NCBI RefSeq assembly: GCF_003287355.1
Contig: NZ_QMIM01000028.1
Span: 1-60,088, forward strand
Direction of reading: 5' to 3'
Length of the DNA: 60,088 bases
Source of the DNA: Halorubrum sp. 48-1-W
GTDB taxonomy: Archaea > Halobacteriota > Halobacteria > Halobacteriales > Haloferacaceae
A program made the translations under genes and the position numbers. The first letter of the stretch is position 1; each line of letters begins with the position of its first letter. The notes beneath the pieces are model-generated. The model made no database searches, was not told where the DNA came from, and worked only from the letters and a program-made list of their open reading frames with translations. Below, piece after piece: positions 9,298 through 17,481 of this stretch.

Positions 9298-9315
9298 AAT
9301 TAGACTAGTCTAATT
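9298..9315. promoter_or_regulatory. Perfect 18-bp palindrome, likely DtxR-family metalloregulator operator
   Basis: AATTAGACTAGTCTAATT is its own reverse complement. The form TTAG-n6-CTAA matches the operators bound by DtxR/MntR/SirR-type repressors. It lies 51 bases before the metal-transporter start codon and is followed at once by a T-rich tract. Placement next to a Zn/Mn ABC operon makes metal-responsive repression the likely role; the binding protein is not in this window. Confidence 0.7.
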
Positions 9316-9366
9316 TTTTCGTTAGAGGCGCAAAGACTATCCGTCTCCCGGGCGGACGGACAGCCA

Positions 9367-10425
9367 ATGAGTTCCGATGGAGACGGGATCGAACGAACCG
9401 ACACGGCGGTCTCACGGCGCCGGGTCCTCGCCCTCGGTGCCGGGAGCCTCGCCGGCGGCGTCGCGGGCTGTCTCGGCGGGTCGGCGGACCCGGGCGGCGG
9501 GGACGCCGGCGCTGACGAGGGCCCCACGGTCGTCGCCTCCTTTTTTACGTTCTACGACTTCGGACGACAGCTCGCGGAGGGGACGGATATCACGGTCGAG
9601 AACCTGGTCCCGACGGGCCTGCACGGCCACGGCTGGGAGCCGGACCCGTCGATACAGCGGGACATCACCGACGCGGACGCGTTCGTCCACGTGGGGCCCG
9701 ACTTCCAGCCGTGGGCCGATCGGGCGATCGACGCGCTGGAATCCGAGTCGACCGAGACGGTCCTGATAAACAGCCGGGAGGGGATCGACCTCATCCCCCT
9801 CGACGACTCGCTGGACGAGGAGGAGGCGGTCGAGGGGGCGAGGGACCCGCACTTCTGGCTCGACCCGGGGCGCGCGAAGGGTGCCGTTCGAAACGTCGCC
9901 GAGGGGCTGATCCGGGTCGCACCCGACGACGAGGACCGCATCGAGGAGAACGCGACGTCCCTCGAAGCCGACCTCGACGAGCTCGACGCGGAGTGGGAGA
10001 CGCTGTTCGCGGAGGCCGACCGCGACGTCGCCTTCCTCGCTGCCCACAACGCCTTCTCCTACCTCGCCGACCGGTACGGGACGACGATCGAACCGCTCGT
10101 GGTGAACCTCGCGGCCAACGGCGACGTGCGCCCCGCGGACATGCGACGGGCCCAAGAGACGATCGCCGAGAACGAGATCGGACACATCGGCGCGGCCGTC
10201 TTCGAGCCGATCCGCTCGGCGAGACAGCTGGTCGAGGAGACCGACGTGGAGGCGTACTACCCCGTGACCCCGTACGCCGGGACCGCGGAGTCGTGGGCCG
10301 AGCGCGACTGGGGATACTTCGACATCGCCCGCGAGGTCAACCTTCCGACGTTCCGGGTCCTCCTCGACGTGGAGGCGCCCGAGGACGTGAGCTTCGTCGA
10401 CCACGGCCGCAACTTCGAGCCCTGA
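9367..10425 (+). CDS. Zn/Mn ABC transporter substrate-binding lipoprotein (cluster A-I)
   Basis: A 352-residue secreted metal-binding protein. The N terminus has a twin-arginine motif (SRRRVLAL) and a lipobox (AGGVAGC), so it is exported folded and anchored by lipid. The cluster A-I (ZnuA/TroA) fold is shown by the metal-ligand segments LHGHGWEP, DPHFWLDP and AAHNAFSY and a late acidic ligand region. No long His-rich loop is present, so zinc and manganese cannot be separated; the DtxR-type palindrome upstream favours Mn or Fe-type control. It is the first gene of a three-gene operon, with the ATPase gene starting 5 bases after its stop. Confidence 0.92.
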   Translation: MSSDGDGIERTDTAVSRRRVLALGAGSLAGGVAGCLGGSADPGGGDAGADEGPTVVASFFTFYDFGRQLAEGTDITVENLVPTGLHGHGWEPDPSIQRDITDADAFVHVGPDFQPWADRAIDALESESTETVLINSREGIDLIPLDDSLDEEEAVEGARDPHFWLDPGRAKGAVRNVAEGLIRVAPDDEDRIEENATSLEADLDELDAEWETLFAEADRDVAFLAAHNAFSYLADRYGTTIEPLVVNLAANGDVRPADMRRAQETIAENEIGHIGAAVFEPIRSARQLVEETDVEAYYPVTPYAGTAESWAERDWGYFDIAREVNLPTFRVLLDVEAPEDVSFVDHGRNFEP

Positions 10426-10429
10426 TATC

Positions 10430-11251
10430 ATGTCGTTCGAAGGAGCGTCGTCCGTCGGCGACGGCGGAACCGGCGTGGGAGACACCGTCGGCCGCGTCGT
10501 CGACACGGACGACCGCGTCGTCGACGCCGACGACCTCACGTTCGGGTACACCGCAGCGCCGGTAGTCGAGGACGTCTCGTTCGCCGTCGACCGCGGCGAG
10601 TACGTCGGGATCGTCGGCCCCAACGGCTCCGGCAAGAGCACGCTGTTGCGGCTCGTCTTGGGTCTCCACGAACCCGACTCCGGGAGCTGTCGACTGCTCG
10701 GTCACCCCTCGCTCGCGTTCGCGGAACGCGAGCGCGTCGGCTACGTCGCCCAGGACGTGACGGAGGACACGAAGCGGATGCCGATCACGGTCGCGGAGGT
10801 CGTGTTGATGGGGCGGTTCCCCCACGCCGGGTTCGGTCGGGTGACCGAGTCGGACCGCGAGCGCGTCCGCGAGGCGCTCCGAACGGTCGGGATCGAGCGG
10901 CTCGCGGACCGGAAGGTCACGGCGCTGTCGGGCGGACAGCGCCAACGCACGTACATCGCGCGGGCGCTCGCCGGCGAGGCCGAACTCCTCGTGTTGGACG
11001 AGCCGACCGTCGGGGTCGACGCCGAATCCGTGGACGCCTTCTTCGACCTGCTCGAACGCCTCAACGACGAGGGGATGACGGTACTCCTCGTCGAACACGA
11101 CATCGGGGCCGTCCTCGAACACGCCTCGCGGGTGATCTGTCTCAACCGCGAGGTGTACTTCGACGGGTCGCCGACGGCCTTCGCCGAGAGCGACGCCCTC
11201 GACCGGGCGTACGGGACGAACCTGGTCGGGAGGAAGGAGGGAGAGAAATGA
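10430..11251 (+). CDS. Metal ABC transporter ATP-binding protein
   Basis: A 273-residue ABC ATPase with Walker A GPNGSGKST, signature LSGGQRQR, Walker B LLVLDEP and the switch histidine in VEHD. It powers import of the metal delivered by the lipoprotein encoded upstream. The first 35 residues form a low-complexity acidic extension before the ABC domain proper (VDADDLTFGY); an internal start is possible but none has a better context. The stop codon overlaps the permease start (ATGA), indicating translational coupling. Confidence 0.93.
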   Translation: MSFEGASSVGDGGTGVGDTVGRVVDTDDRVVDADDLTFGYTAAPVVEDVSFAVDRGEYVGIVGPNGSGKSTLLRLVLGLHEPDSGSCRLLGHPSLAFAERERVGYVAQDVTEDTKRMPITVAEVVLMGRFPHAGFGRVTESDRERVREALRTVGIERLADRKVTALSGGQRQRTYIARALAGEAELLVLDEPTVGVDAESVDAFFDLLERLNDEGMTVLLVEHDIGAVLEHASRVICLNREVYFDGSPTAFAESDALDRAYGTNLVGRKEGEK

Positions 11252-12252
11252 CCGGCTCCGCCATCGGCGACGCGGTCCGGGCCCCCTACGAGGTCCTCGC
11301 GTGGCTGATCGGGCGCTGGAGCGACGCCCTGGCCGCCGTCGGCGACGCGCTCGGGATCGGAATGTTAGACTACGTCTTCATGCATCACGCGTTCCTCGTC
11401 GGGGGGCTGATCGCGGTGATGGCCCCGCTCGTCGGGACGTTCCTCGTCCACCGACAGATGGCGCTCATCGGCGACGCGCTCGCACACACCGCCTTCGCGG
11501 GCGTCGCGGTCGGGCTGTTCGTCAACTCGATACTGGGCACGGGGATCTCCCCGTACATCGCCGCGGTCGTCGTCGCCATGCTCGCCGCGCTCGCCATCGA
11601 GCTGATCTCGGAGGTCACCGACGCGTACAACGACGTCTCGATGGCGATCGTGCTCTCGACGGGGTTCGCGCTCGGGGCCGTCCTCATCAGCCTGAACACC
11701 GGCGGGCTGGCGGTCGGGATCAACCAGTACCTGTTCGGGAACCTCGCGACGGTCTCCCGGGAGAACGCGGCGCTGCTCGTCGTCCTCTTCCTCGTCGTCT
11801 CCGTCGTGGTGACGGTCACCTACAAACAGCTGTTGTACGTGACGTTCGACGAGACCGCCGCCCGCGTCGCCGGGCTCGACGTCCGCTGGTACAACCGCCT
11901 CATGACGAGCCTGACCGCGATGGTCGTGGTCGGCGCGATGCAGATCATGGGCGTGATCCTGGTCGCCGCGATGCTCGTGGTCCCCGTCGCCGCGGCCGCC
12001 CAGGTCGCCCGCGGGTTTCGCGAGGCGCTGCTCGCGTCGGTCGTCCTCGCGGAGATCGCGGTGATCGTCGGGATCACCCTGTCGTACCGGTACGAGGCCA
12101 CCGCCGGCGGCACGATCGTCCTCGTCGCCGTCGCGGTCTACGTCGCCATGGTGTTGGCCGGGAAACTCCAGTCGCGACGGGGGGTCGCCGAGGAGTCCGG
12201 CGCAACCACGACGGCGGTCGATCCGGACGCCGACGGAACCGCCGGCGACTGA
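11248..12252 (+). CDS. Metal ABC transporter permease
   Basis: A 334-residue polytopic membrane protein of the ZnuB/TroC/MntB type (ABC-3 family). Residues 40-300 contain eight or so hydrophobic helices, including MAPLVGTFLVHRQMALIGDALAHTAFAG near the second helix region, characteristic of this permease family. It completes the substrate-binding protein/ATPase/permease set. The C-terminal 30 residues are polar and acidic, probably cytoplasmic. There is no dedicated fourth gene; the minus-strand gene beyond converges on it. Confidence 0.92.
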   Translation: MTGSAIGDAVRAPYEVLAWLIGRWSDALAAVGDALGIGMLDYVFMHHAFLVGGLIAVMAPLVGTFLVHRQMALIGDALAHTAFAGVAVGLFVNSILGTGISPYIAAVVVAMLAALAIELISEVTDAYNDVSMAIVLSTGFALGAVLISLNTGGLAVGINQYLFGNLATVSRENAALLVVLFLVVSVVVTVTYKQLLYVTFDETAARVAGLDVRWYNRLMTSLTAMVVVGAMQIMGVILVAAMLVVPVAAAAQVARGFREALLASVVLAEIAVIVGITLSYRYEATAGGTIVLVAVAVYVAMVLAGKLQSRRGVAEESGATTTAVDPDADGTAGD

Positions 12253-12261
12253 GACCGCAGT

Positions 12262-12305
12262 TCGTCGAGACGACGGCCGCTACTCGTCGAGACGACGGCC
12301 GCTAC
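12262..12305. repeat. 22-bp tandem duplication over a gene 3' end
   Basis: Two perfect copies (12262-12283 and 12284-12305) of a 22-base unit beginning TCGTCGAGACGACGG. The second copy contains the TAG stop codon of the minus-strand gene at 12302, so the duplicated material is the end of that gene plus its immediate downstream sequence. Confidence 0.85.
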
Positions 12306-12808
12306 TCGGTGACTTCCACCGCGACCGCGTCCCGTTCGACCGCGAGCCGGAACGTCGGGACCGTCCGATAGATCACCTCGACGACGTTCTTTCGTTCCAG
12401 GCTCCGGAGCGCGCGGCGAACCGCCCCCACGTCGGGATCGATGTCGTACGCCTCCCGGAGGTCCTCGAGGACGCTCACGACCGACTGCGAGCGCTCGTCC
12501 GGGCCGGCGACGACAGCGAACACCCGCGCTTCGAGCTCCAGGACGCGGATCGTCTCGGGGGCGGCCCCCTTCGCGACCGCGTCCGCCTCGATGCCGGGCT
12601 CGACGTCGACGAGGTCGTTCGCCTCCGCCGTCGCCCGTATCAGGCTGTCGTCGTCGCGGTAGTAGTACTCCTTGAGGTGGTCCTCGAGGTAGCGGTGGAC
12701 CTCGCTGCCGCCGTCGACGCCCCACGCCTCCTCCAACTCGGCGTTCTTCGTCGGCTGGAGACGCACCACCGCTGCGAGGCGGTCGAGTTCCTCGTCGGTC
12801 AGGCTCAT
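12302..12808 (-). CDS. Haloarchaeal conserved protein (DUF5797-like)
   Basis: A 168-residue acidic soluble protein. The N terminus (LQPTKNAELEEAWGV) followed by HRYLEDHLKEYYYRDDDSLIRAT suggests a winged-helix-like fold that reads as a DNA-binding regulator. It resembles a haloarchaeal family I recall as DUF5797, and I am not certain of that label. Its ATG overlaps the gatA stop (ATGA), so it is the third gene of a gatC-gatA transcript. The open frame extends further upstream, but only inside gatA, so the start at 12808 is chosen. Function unknown. Confidence 0.75.
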   Translation of the reverse strand: MSLTDEELDRLAAVVRLQPTKNAELEEAWGVDGGSEVHRYLEDHLKEYYYRDDDSLIRATAEANDLVDVEPGIEADAVAKGAAPETIRVLELEARVFAVVAGPDERSQSVVSVLEDLREAYDIDPDVGAVRRALRSLERKNVVEVIYRTVPTFRLAVERDAVAVEVTE

Positions 12809-14109
12809 CGCCCCTCGACCGCGCTCGCTGTGCGGATCACGGCCGCCTCGTCGAACTTCGGCCCGACGAGTTGGAGCCCCACCGGGAGCCCGTCCGCCTC
12901 GCCCGCGGGCACCGAGATCGCCGGCAGGTTCGCGAGGTTGACGGGGGTCGTGTTCGCGTCCGCGAGGTACATCCGGAGCGGGTCGTCGAGGCTCTCGCCC
13001 AGCTCGAAGGGGAGCACGGGCATCGTCGGCGACGCGATCACGTCCACGTCCGCGAAGGCGTCCTCGAAGTCCCGCCGAACCCACTCGCGGGCGTCCTGAG
13101 CCTTCCGATAGTACTTGTCGTGGTAGCCCGCCGAGAGCGCGTAGGTCCCGAGGAGGATCCGCCGTTTGACCTCCGGGCCGAACGCCTCGCGGGTCTCGGC
13201 GAACGACTCGTTCCAGTTGCCGTCGGAGTCGGCACGGTGGCCGTACCGCACGCCGTCGAACCGCGCGAGGTTCGAGGAGGCCTCCGAGGTGGCGATCACG
13301 TAGTACGCCTGGACCGCGTGTTCGACCGAGGGGAGGGAGATCTCCGCCGTCTCCGCGCCCCGCGCCTCGAGGTCGGCGATCGCGGCCTCGACCGTCCCGA
13401 CCACGCGCTCGTCGGCCCCGTCGAACAGCTCCGTGGGGACGCCCACGGTCATCCCGTCGACGTCGCCGTCGGCGGCCGCGGCGTACCCGCCCTCGGGGAC
13501 GCCCACGTCGACTCCGTCGACCGCGCGCGGATCGCGGGTCGTCCCGTCGTTGGGGTCGGGGCCGGCGATGACGTCGAGCGCCTCGGCGGCCGCCTCGACG
13601 GTCCCCGCGATCGGGCCGATCTGCTCGAGCGAGTTGGCGTACGCGACCAGCCCGTACCGCGAGACCAGCCCGTAGGTGGGCTTTATTCCGACGACGCCAC
13701 AGAACGCGGCCGGACAGCGCACGGACCCGCCCGTGTCCGACCCCAGCGCGACGTCGGCCTCGCCCGCGGCGACCGCCGCCGCGGACCCGCCGGAGGAGCC
13801 GCCGGGGACGCGCTCGGGGTCGACGGGGTTCCGCGTGGGACCGAACGCGGAGGTCTCCGTGGTGGTTCCCATCCCGAACTCGTCCATGTTCGTCTTCCCG
13901 ACGACCGTCGCGCCGGCGTCGGTCAGCCGCTCGACGACCGTGGCGGAGTACGGCGGGACGTAGTCGGCGAGCATCTCCGAGCCGCAGGTCGTCCGGACGC
14001 CCGCGGTGGAGATGTTGTCCTTGACCGCGACGGTCGTGCCCGCGAGCGGGCCCTCGTCGTCGCCCTCGATCGTCTCCTCGGTGATGAACGCGTTGTAGTC
14101 GACGGCCAT
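12805..14109 (-). CDS. gatA: Glutamyl-tRNA(Gln) amidotransferase subunit A
   Basis: A 434-residue amidase-signature enzyme. It releases ammonia from glutamine or asparagine for GatCAB, which converts Glu-tRNA(Gln) (and possibly Asp-tRNA(Asn)) to the correct aminoacyl-tRNA. The catalytic triad region is visible: TVAVKDN with the lysine, and the serine-rich stretch GGSSGGSAAAVAAG with the cis-Ser and Ser nucleophile in SDTGGS. It is a little shorter than bacterial GatA (about 480), as in other haloarchaea. It directly follows gatC with no gap. GatB is not in this window, as is usual for these archaea. Confidence 0.95.
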   Translation of the reverse strand: MAVDYNAFITEETIEGDDEGPLAGTTVAVKDNISTAGVRTTCGSEMLADYVPPYSATVVERLTDAGATVVGKTNMDEFGMGTTTETSAFGPTRNPVDPERVPGGSSGGSAAAVAAGEADVALGSDTGGSVRCPAAFCGVVGIKPTYGLVSRYGLVAYANSLEQIGPIAGTVEAAAEALDVIAGPDPNDGTTRDPRAVDGVDVGVPEGGYAAAADGDVDGMTVGVPTELFDGADERVVGTVEAAIADLEARGAETAEISLPSVEHAVQAYYVIATSEASSNLARFDGVRYGHRADSDGNWNESFAETREAFGPEVKRRILLGTYALSAGYHDKYYRKAQDAREWVRRDFEDAFADVDVIASPTMPVLPFELGESLDDPLRMYLADANTTPVNLANLPAISVPAGEADGLPVGLQLVGPKFDEAAVIRTASAVEGR

Positions 14110-14442
14110 CTACGACACCTTCGGTCCCGTGAAGAAGCCGTCCGTCGTCTCCGCGGCGTTCGAGAGCGCCTCCTCCTGGGTGAGTCCCTCCTCGACCTCG
14201 TCATCGCGCATCACGTTGACGAGCTCCTCCTCTCGGTCGAGGTCGGGCACCTCGTCGAGCGCCTCGAAGTACTCGAGGATCTCCGCGAACTGGTCGGCGA
14301 ACGCCGCCGTTTCGCCCTCCGCGAGGCGAACGCGGGCCAGCTCCGCGACGTGCTCCACTTCGGCGACGTCGACGGCGGGATCTGCGGAACCGTCCCCGTC
14401 TCCGGCGTCGGGATCGCCGTCGGGATCCGAGCTGTCTGTCAT
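14110..14442 (-). CDS. gatC: Glutamyl-tRNA(Gln) amidotransferase subunit C
   Basis: A 110-residue small subunit that wraps around and stabilises GatA and GatB in the amidotransferase. The family core is seen as VEHVAELARVRLAEGE, then FAEILEYFEALDEV, and the end FFTGPKVS. An acidic, aspartate-rich N-terminal extension of about 25 residues is typical of haloarchaeal versions. The stop codon abuts the gatA start, so the two are certainly co-transcribed. Confidence 0.94.
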   Translation of the reverse strand: MTDSSDPDGDPDAGDGDGSADPAVDVAEVEHVAELARVRLAEGETAAFADQFAEILEYFEALDEVPDLDREEELVNVMRDDEVEEGLTQEEALSNAAETTDGFFTGPKVS

Positions 14443-14502
14443 ACGTTGGGGTACGACGGACCCGGAGTAAGGGTTTCGGAACGGACGACCGGCTGGTGGC
14501 CG

Positions 14503-14976
14503 TTACTCGTCCGCGTCGGCGCGGACCGTGACCACCGGCGGGTCGGCCAGTCGCACGACCTTCTCGGAGACGCTACCGAGCAGGTAGCGCTCGACGCCGG
14601 TGCGTCCCTCGGTGCCCATCACGACGAGGTCGATGTCGTGCTCGTCGATGTAGTCGAGGATGACCTTATGCGGGTTCCCTTCACGGACCGCGGGTATCGT
14701 CTCGATCCCCTCGAAATCGGCCGCGAGCTCCTCGACGAACGGGGTGGCACGGTCCTCCAGCTCGCGCCGCCGTTCCTCTTCCGACGGTCGATCCTTCCCG
14801 TACCCCTTCGGCCCGGACATGTAGTTGCCGCTCATCCCGAGGGAGAACTGGCGCGTGTCGACGACGTGTAACACGTGTACCGTCGCGTCGAACGCCTCGG
14901 CGATCTCCCGTACGTGTTCTATCGCGGCCTCGGAACCTGCGCTCCCGTCCGTGGGATACAGTATGTGCTTGTACAT
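14503..14976 (-). CDS. UspA-domain universal stress protein
   Basis: A 157-residue single-domain UspA protein with the full ATP-binding signature: MYKHILYPTDGSAGSEAA at the start and VVMGTEGRTGVERYLLGSVSEKVV near the C terminus (G-x2-G-x9-G-S type), which marks the ATP-binding subclass. It is soluble and probably dimeric. The open frame extends upstream, but the ATG at 14976 begins the conserved first strand and has a TATA element at 15006-15015. It stands alone, between gatC and an aminotransferase gene. Confidence 0.9.
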   Translation of the reverse strand: MYKHILYPTDGSAGSEAAIEHVREIAEAFDATVHVLHVVDTRQFSLGMSGNYMSGPKGYGKDRPSEEERRRELEDRATPFVEELAADFEGIETIPAVREGNPHKVILDYIDEHDIDLVVMGTEGRTGVERYLLGSVSEKVVRLADPPVVTVRADADE

Positions 14977-15005
14977 GGCGTCACCAAGCGAACCATCCGC
15001 ACGGG

Positions 15006-15015
15006 TATATAAAAT
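15006..15015 (-). promoter_or_regulatory. TATA element of the UspA gene
   Basis: On the minus strand ATTTTATATA lies 30-39 bases before the ATG at 14976, giving a predicted short leader of only a few bases. It stands out as AT-rich in very GC-rich surroundings. Confidence 0.65.
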
Positions 15016-15108
15016 CCCACCGACGGAGCGGGGCACGAACGCGGACCGACCGGACGACTCCGACACAGCCGTCGGAACCGGCCGCTCGGAGCCCGGAACC
15101 GATCGCTC

Positions 15109-15216
15109 GGAGCAGGTCGTTCGCGACCAGCCGGTCGACCGCTCAGAGCAGGTCGTTCGCGACCAGCCGATCGACCGCTCAGAGCAGGTCGTTCGCGACC
15201 AGCCGATCGACCGCCT
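15109..15216. repeat. 36-bp tandem repeat, three copies, over an aminotransferase 3' end
   Basis: Copies at 15109-15144, 15145-15180 and 15181-15216 share the core GAGCAGGTCGTTCGCGACCA and differ at a few bases. The last copy is the true end of the aminotransferase gene (residues RLVANDLL and stop at 15179-15181); the other two are duplicated 3' ends lying downstream of the stop. A further partial unit is visible at about 15100. No spacers are present, so this is not a CRISPR. Confidence 0.88.
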
Positions 15217-16333
15217 CGCGCAGTCGCTCCTCGCTCGCGGCGTAGGAGATCCGGGCGAATCCGGGGGCGTTGAATGCGCTCCCCGGGACGCAGGCGACGG
15301 AGGCCTGCTCGATGGCGCGCTCACACCAGTCGGCGTCGTCCTCGTCGACCGGGATCATCATGTAGAACGCGCCGTCGCCGACGTCGACGTCGACGCCGTG
15401 TTCGTCGAACAGGTCGACGAGCAGGTCGCGGCGGTCGGCGAACGCCCGCCGCATCTCCTCGACCGACTCGTCGGTGTTCTCGAGCGCTTCGACCCCCGCA
15501 CGCTGGACGAAGTTGGTCGCACACGAGACGGAGTGCGAGTGGAGCTTGCCCGCCTGCCCGACGAACTCCTCGGTCGCGTGGAGGTAGCCGAGCCGCCAGC
15601 CGGTCATCGAGTACGCCTTCGAGAAGCCGTTTACCGTCACCGTGCGGTCGGCCATCCCGTCGAGGCTCGCGAGCGAGACGTGGTCGGCGTCGTAGACGAT
15701 CCGCTCGTAGATCTCGTCGGAGATCACGGCCAGGTCGTGTTCGACCGCGAGGTCCCGGACCGCCTCGAGGGCGGCCTCCGAGAACACCGCGCCCGTCGGG
15801 TTCGACGGCGAGTTCACGACGAGCAGTTCCGTGTCGTCCGAGACCGCCTCGGCGAGGTCGTCGAGGGCGGGCTCCAGCTGGAAGCCGTGCGGCGCGAGGT
15901 CGACCCGCGAGAGCTCGCCGCCGGCGAGTTTCACCATCGCCTCGTAGGAGACCCACGCGGGGTCCAACAGGACCACCTCGTCCCCGTCGTCGATCAGCGT
16001 CTGGAACGTCTCATAGAGCGCCTGCTTGCCGCCGGGGGTGACGACCACCTCGTCGGCGCTCGCGTCGATCCCGTCACTGCGGAGCTTCGCCGCGATCGCC
16101 TCGCGTAGCTCGGGGACCCCGTTCGAGGAGGTGTAGCCCGTGTGGCCGGCGTCGAGCGCCGCCTTGCCGGCCTCCACGACGTTCTCGGGCGTGTCGAAGT
16201 CGGGTTCGCCGACCGAGAGGTCGACGATGTCGGCCCCTTCGGCCGCCTTCTCGGCGGCCAGGTTCGATATCGCCAGCGTCGCGCTGGGCTCTACGCGTCC
16301 GATCCGGTCGGAGTAGTCGTATGCGTCGGTCAT
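15179..16333 (-). CDS. Class I aminotransferase, aspartate aminotransferase type
   Basis: A 384-residue PLP-dependent fold-type I aminotransferase of the prephenate/aspartate aminotransferase-like group. The Schiff-base lysine is K239 in NGFSKAYSMTGWRLGY, and the phosphate- and carboxylate-binding segments SPSNPTGAV and SDEIYE are intact; the substrate-carboxyl arginine lies in ARISYA. It transfers amino groups between aspartate (or another amino acid) and 2-oxoglutarate. The gene is monocistronic or paired with ribH upstream (63-bp gap). The 3' end is part of a tandem repeat, described separately. Confidence 0.9.
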   Translation of the reverse strand: MTDAYDYSDRIGRVEPSATLAISNLAAEKAAEGADIVDLSVGEPDFDTPENVVEAGKAALDAGHTGYTSSNGVPELREAIAAKLRSDGIDASADEVVVTPGGKQALYETFQTLIDDGDEVVLLDPAWVSYEAMVKLAGGELSRVDLAPHGFQLEPALDDLAEAVSDDTELLVVNSPSNPTGAVFSEAALEAVRDLAVEHDLAVISDEIYERIVYDADHVSLASLDGMADRTVTVNGFSKAYSMTGWRLGYLHATEEFVGQAGKLHSHSVSCATNFVQRAGVEALENTDESVEEMRRAFADRRDLLVDLFDEHGVDVDVGDGAFYMMIPVDEDDADWCERAIEQASVACVPGSAFNAPGFARISYAASEERLREAVDRLVANDLL

Positions 16334-16344
16334 TGTGTTCCGTT

Positions 16345-16377
16345 GGTCGTGGGAATCGGTCGGTCGTGGGAATCGGT
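16345..16377. repeat. 17-bp tandem duplication between ribH and the aminotransferase
   Basis: GGTCGTGGGAATCGGT occurs at 16345-16360 and again at 16362-16377, a period of 17. It sits in the short gap between the two minus-strand genes. The period is the same as for the repeats at 21072 and 33288. Confidence 0.8.
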
Positions 16378-16396
16378 TGGCCAGCGTGGGGGACCG

Positions 16397-16801
16397 TCAG
16401 TCGAGCTCCTCCGCGAGGTCGACGGCGGCGTGGATCGCCTCCGCTCCCTTGTCGATCCGTTCGCGGGCCTCGGCGCCGGACATCCCCGGGCCGCTCACGC
16501 CGAAGGTGACGGGGGTGTCGCGGTCGAGGCTCACCCGCGTGAGCGTCTCCGCGGTCGCGTCCGCGATGACGCGGTCGTGGTCGGTGTCGCCGGTGACGAT
16601 CGCGCCGACGACGGCGACCGCGTCGACGTCCTCGCGCCGCGCCAACCGGTCGGCCGCGAGCGGGCTGTCGTACGCGCCCGGCACGGACAGTTCGTCGACG
16701 ACGACCGCGTCGCGTTCGGCCGCCGCCTCCCGGGCTGCCTCGGCCATCGGTTCCGTGACGGAGCCGTTGAACCGCGCCACGACCAGTCCCAGCGAGACCA
16801 T
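16397..16801 (-). CDS. ribH: 6,7-dimethyl-8-ribityllumazine synthase
   Basis: A 134-residue lumazine synthase, the penultimate enzyme of riboflavin synthesis, joining a ribityl-aminouracil with dihydroxybutanone phosphate. Visible motifs are VVARFNGSV at the N terminus, SVPGAYDSP for substrate binding, and AIVTGDTDHD carrying the catalytic His region. Length fits the short archaeal form. It lies upstream of the aminotransferase on the same strand. Confidence 0.93.
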   Translation of the reverse strand: MVSLGLVVARFNGSVTEPMAEAAREAAAERDAVVVDELSVPGAYDSPLAADRLARREDVDAVAVVGAIVTGDTDHDRVIADATAETLTRVSLDRDTPVTFGVSGPGMSGAEARERIDKGAEAIHAAVDLAEELD

Positions 16802-16926
16802 ACCACGGCTCGGAGGGGGGACGGCAAAGCTCTACCGTTCGCAGACGACGGCCGCGCCCTCGAACCACCTTCATCGGCTACCGTTCGCGGACGGTGTTTA
16901 AGAGGTTCGCGCCCCTACACGAGAGT

Positions 16927-17463
16927 ATGGCGAAACAGCTCGAGACGGCGACGTTCGGCGGCGGCTGCTTCTGGTGTATCGAGGCGGCGCTCGAGGAGCT
17001 CTCGGGCGTCGAGTCGGTCACCTCCGGATACGCCGGCGGACACACGGAGGACCCGACGTACCGGGAGGTCTGTAGCGGCGAGACCGGCCACGCCGAGGTC
17101 GTCCAGGTCGAGTACGATCCCGAGGTCGTCGGCTACGACGACCTCCTCGAGGCGTTCTTCACGATCCACGACCCGACGCAACTGAACCGGCAGGGCCCCG
17201 ACGTGGGGAGCCAGTACCGGTCCATCGTCCTCACGCACGGCGAGGAGCAGCACGAGCGGGCCGCGGCGTACATCGAGGCGCTCGACGAGGAGTACGACGA
17301 CGAGGTCGTGACCGAACTCGAGCCGTTGGAGACGTTCTACCGCGCCGAGGAGAAACACCAGGACTACTTCGCGAAGAACCCCGACGACGCCTACTGTACG
17401 TTCCACGCACAGCCGAAGATGGAGAAGGTCCGCGAGAAGTTCGAGGCGAAGGTCTCGACGTAA
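16927..17463 (+). CDS. msrA: Peptide-methionine (S)-S-oxide reductase
   Basis: A 178-residue MsrA, repairing the S-epimer of methionine sulfoxide in oxidised proteins. The catalytic motif GCFWC is present, with the reactive cysteine at residue 14, and GYAGG and DPTQLNRQGPDVGSQYRS follow as in all MsrA proteins. A C-terminal YCTFH cysteine may serve in recycling. The open frame starts slightly earlier, but the ATG at 16927 begins the conserved MAKQLETATFGGG. It stands alone between ribH and a decayed gene. Confidence 0.95.
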   Translation: MAKQLETATFGGGCFWCIEAALEELSGVESVTSGYAGGHTEDPTYREVCSGETGHAEVVQVEYDPEVVGYDDLLEAFFTIHDPTQLNRQGPDVGSQYRSIVLTHGEEQHERAAAYIEALDEEYDDEVVTELEPLETFYRAEEKHQDYFAKNPDDAYCTFHAQPKMEKVREKFEAKVST

Positions 17464-17481
17464 GTTCTCCCGACGGGTTCA

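Noticed and set aside
15109-15216. CRISPR array
   Set aside because: The 36-bp repeat length looks suggestive, but the units are directly contiguous with no spacers and copy a gene end.
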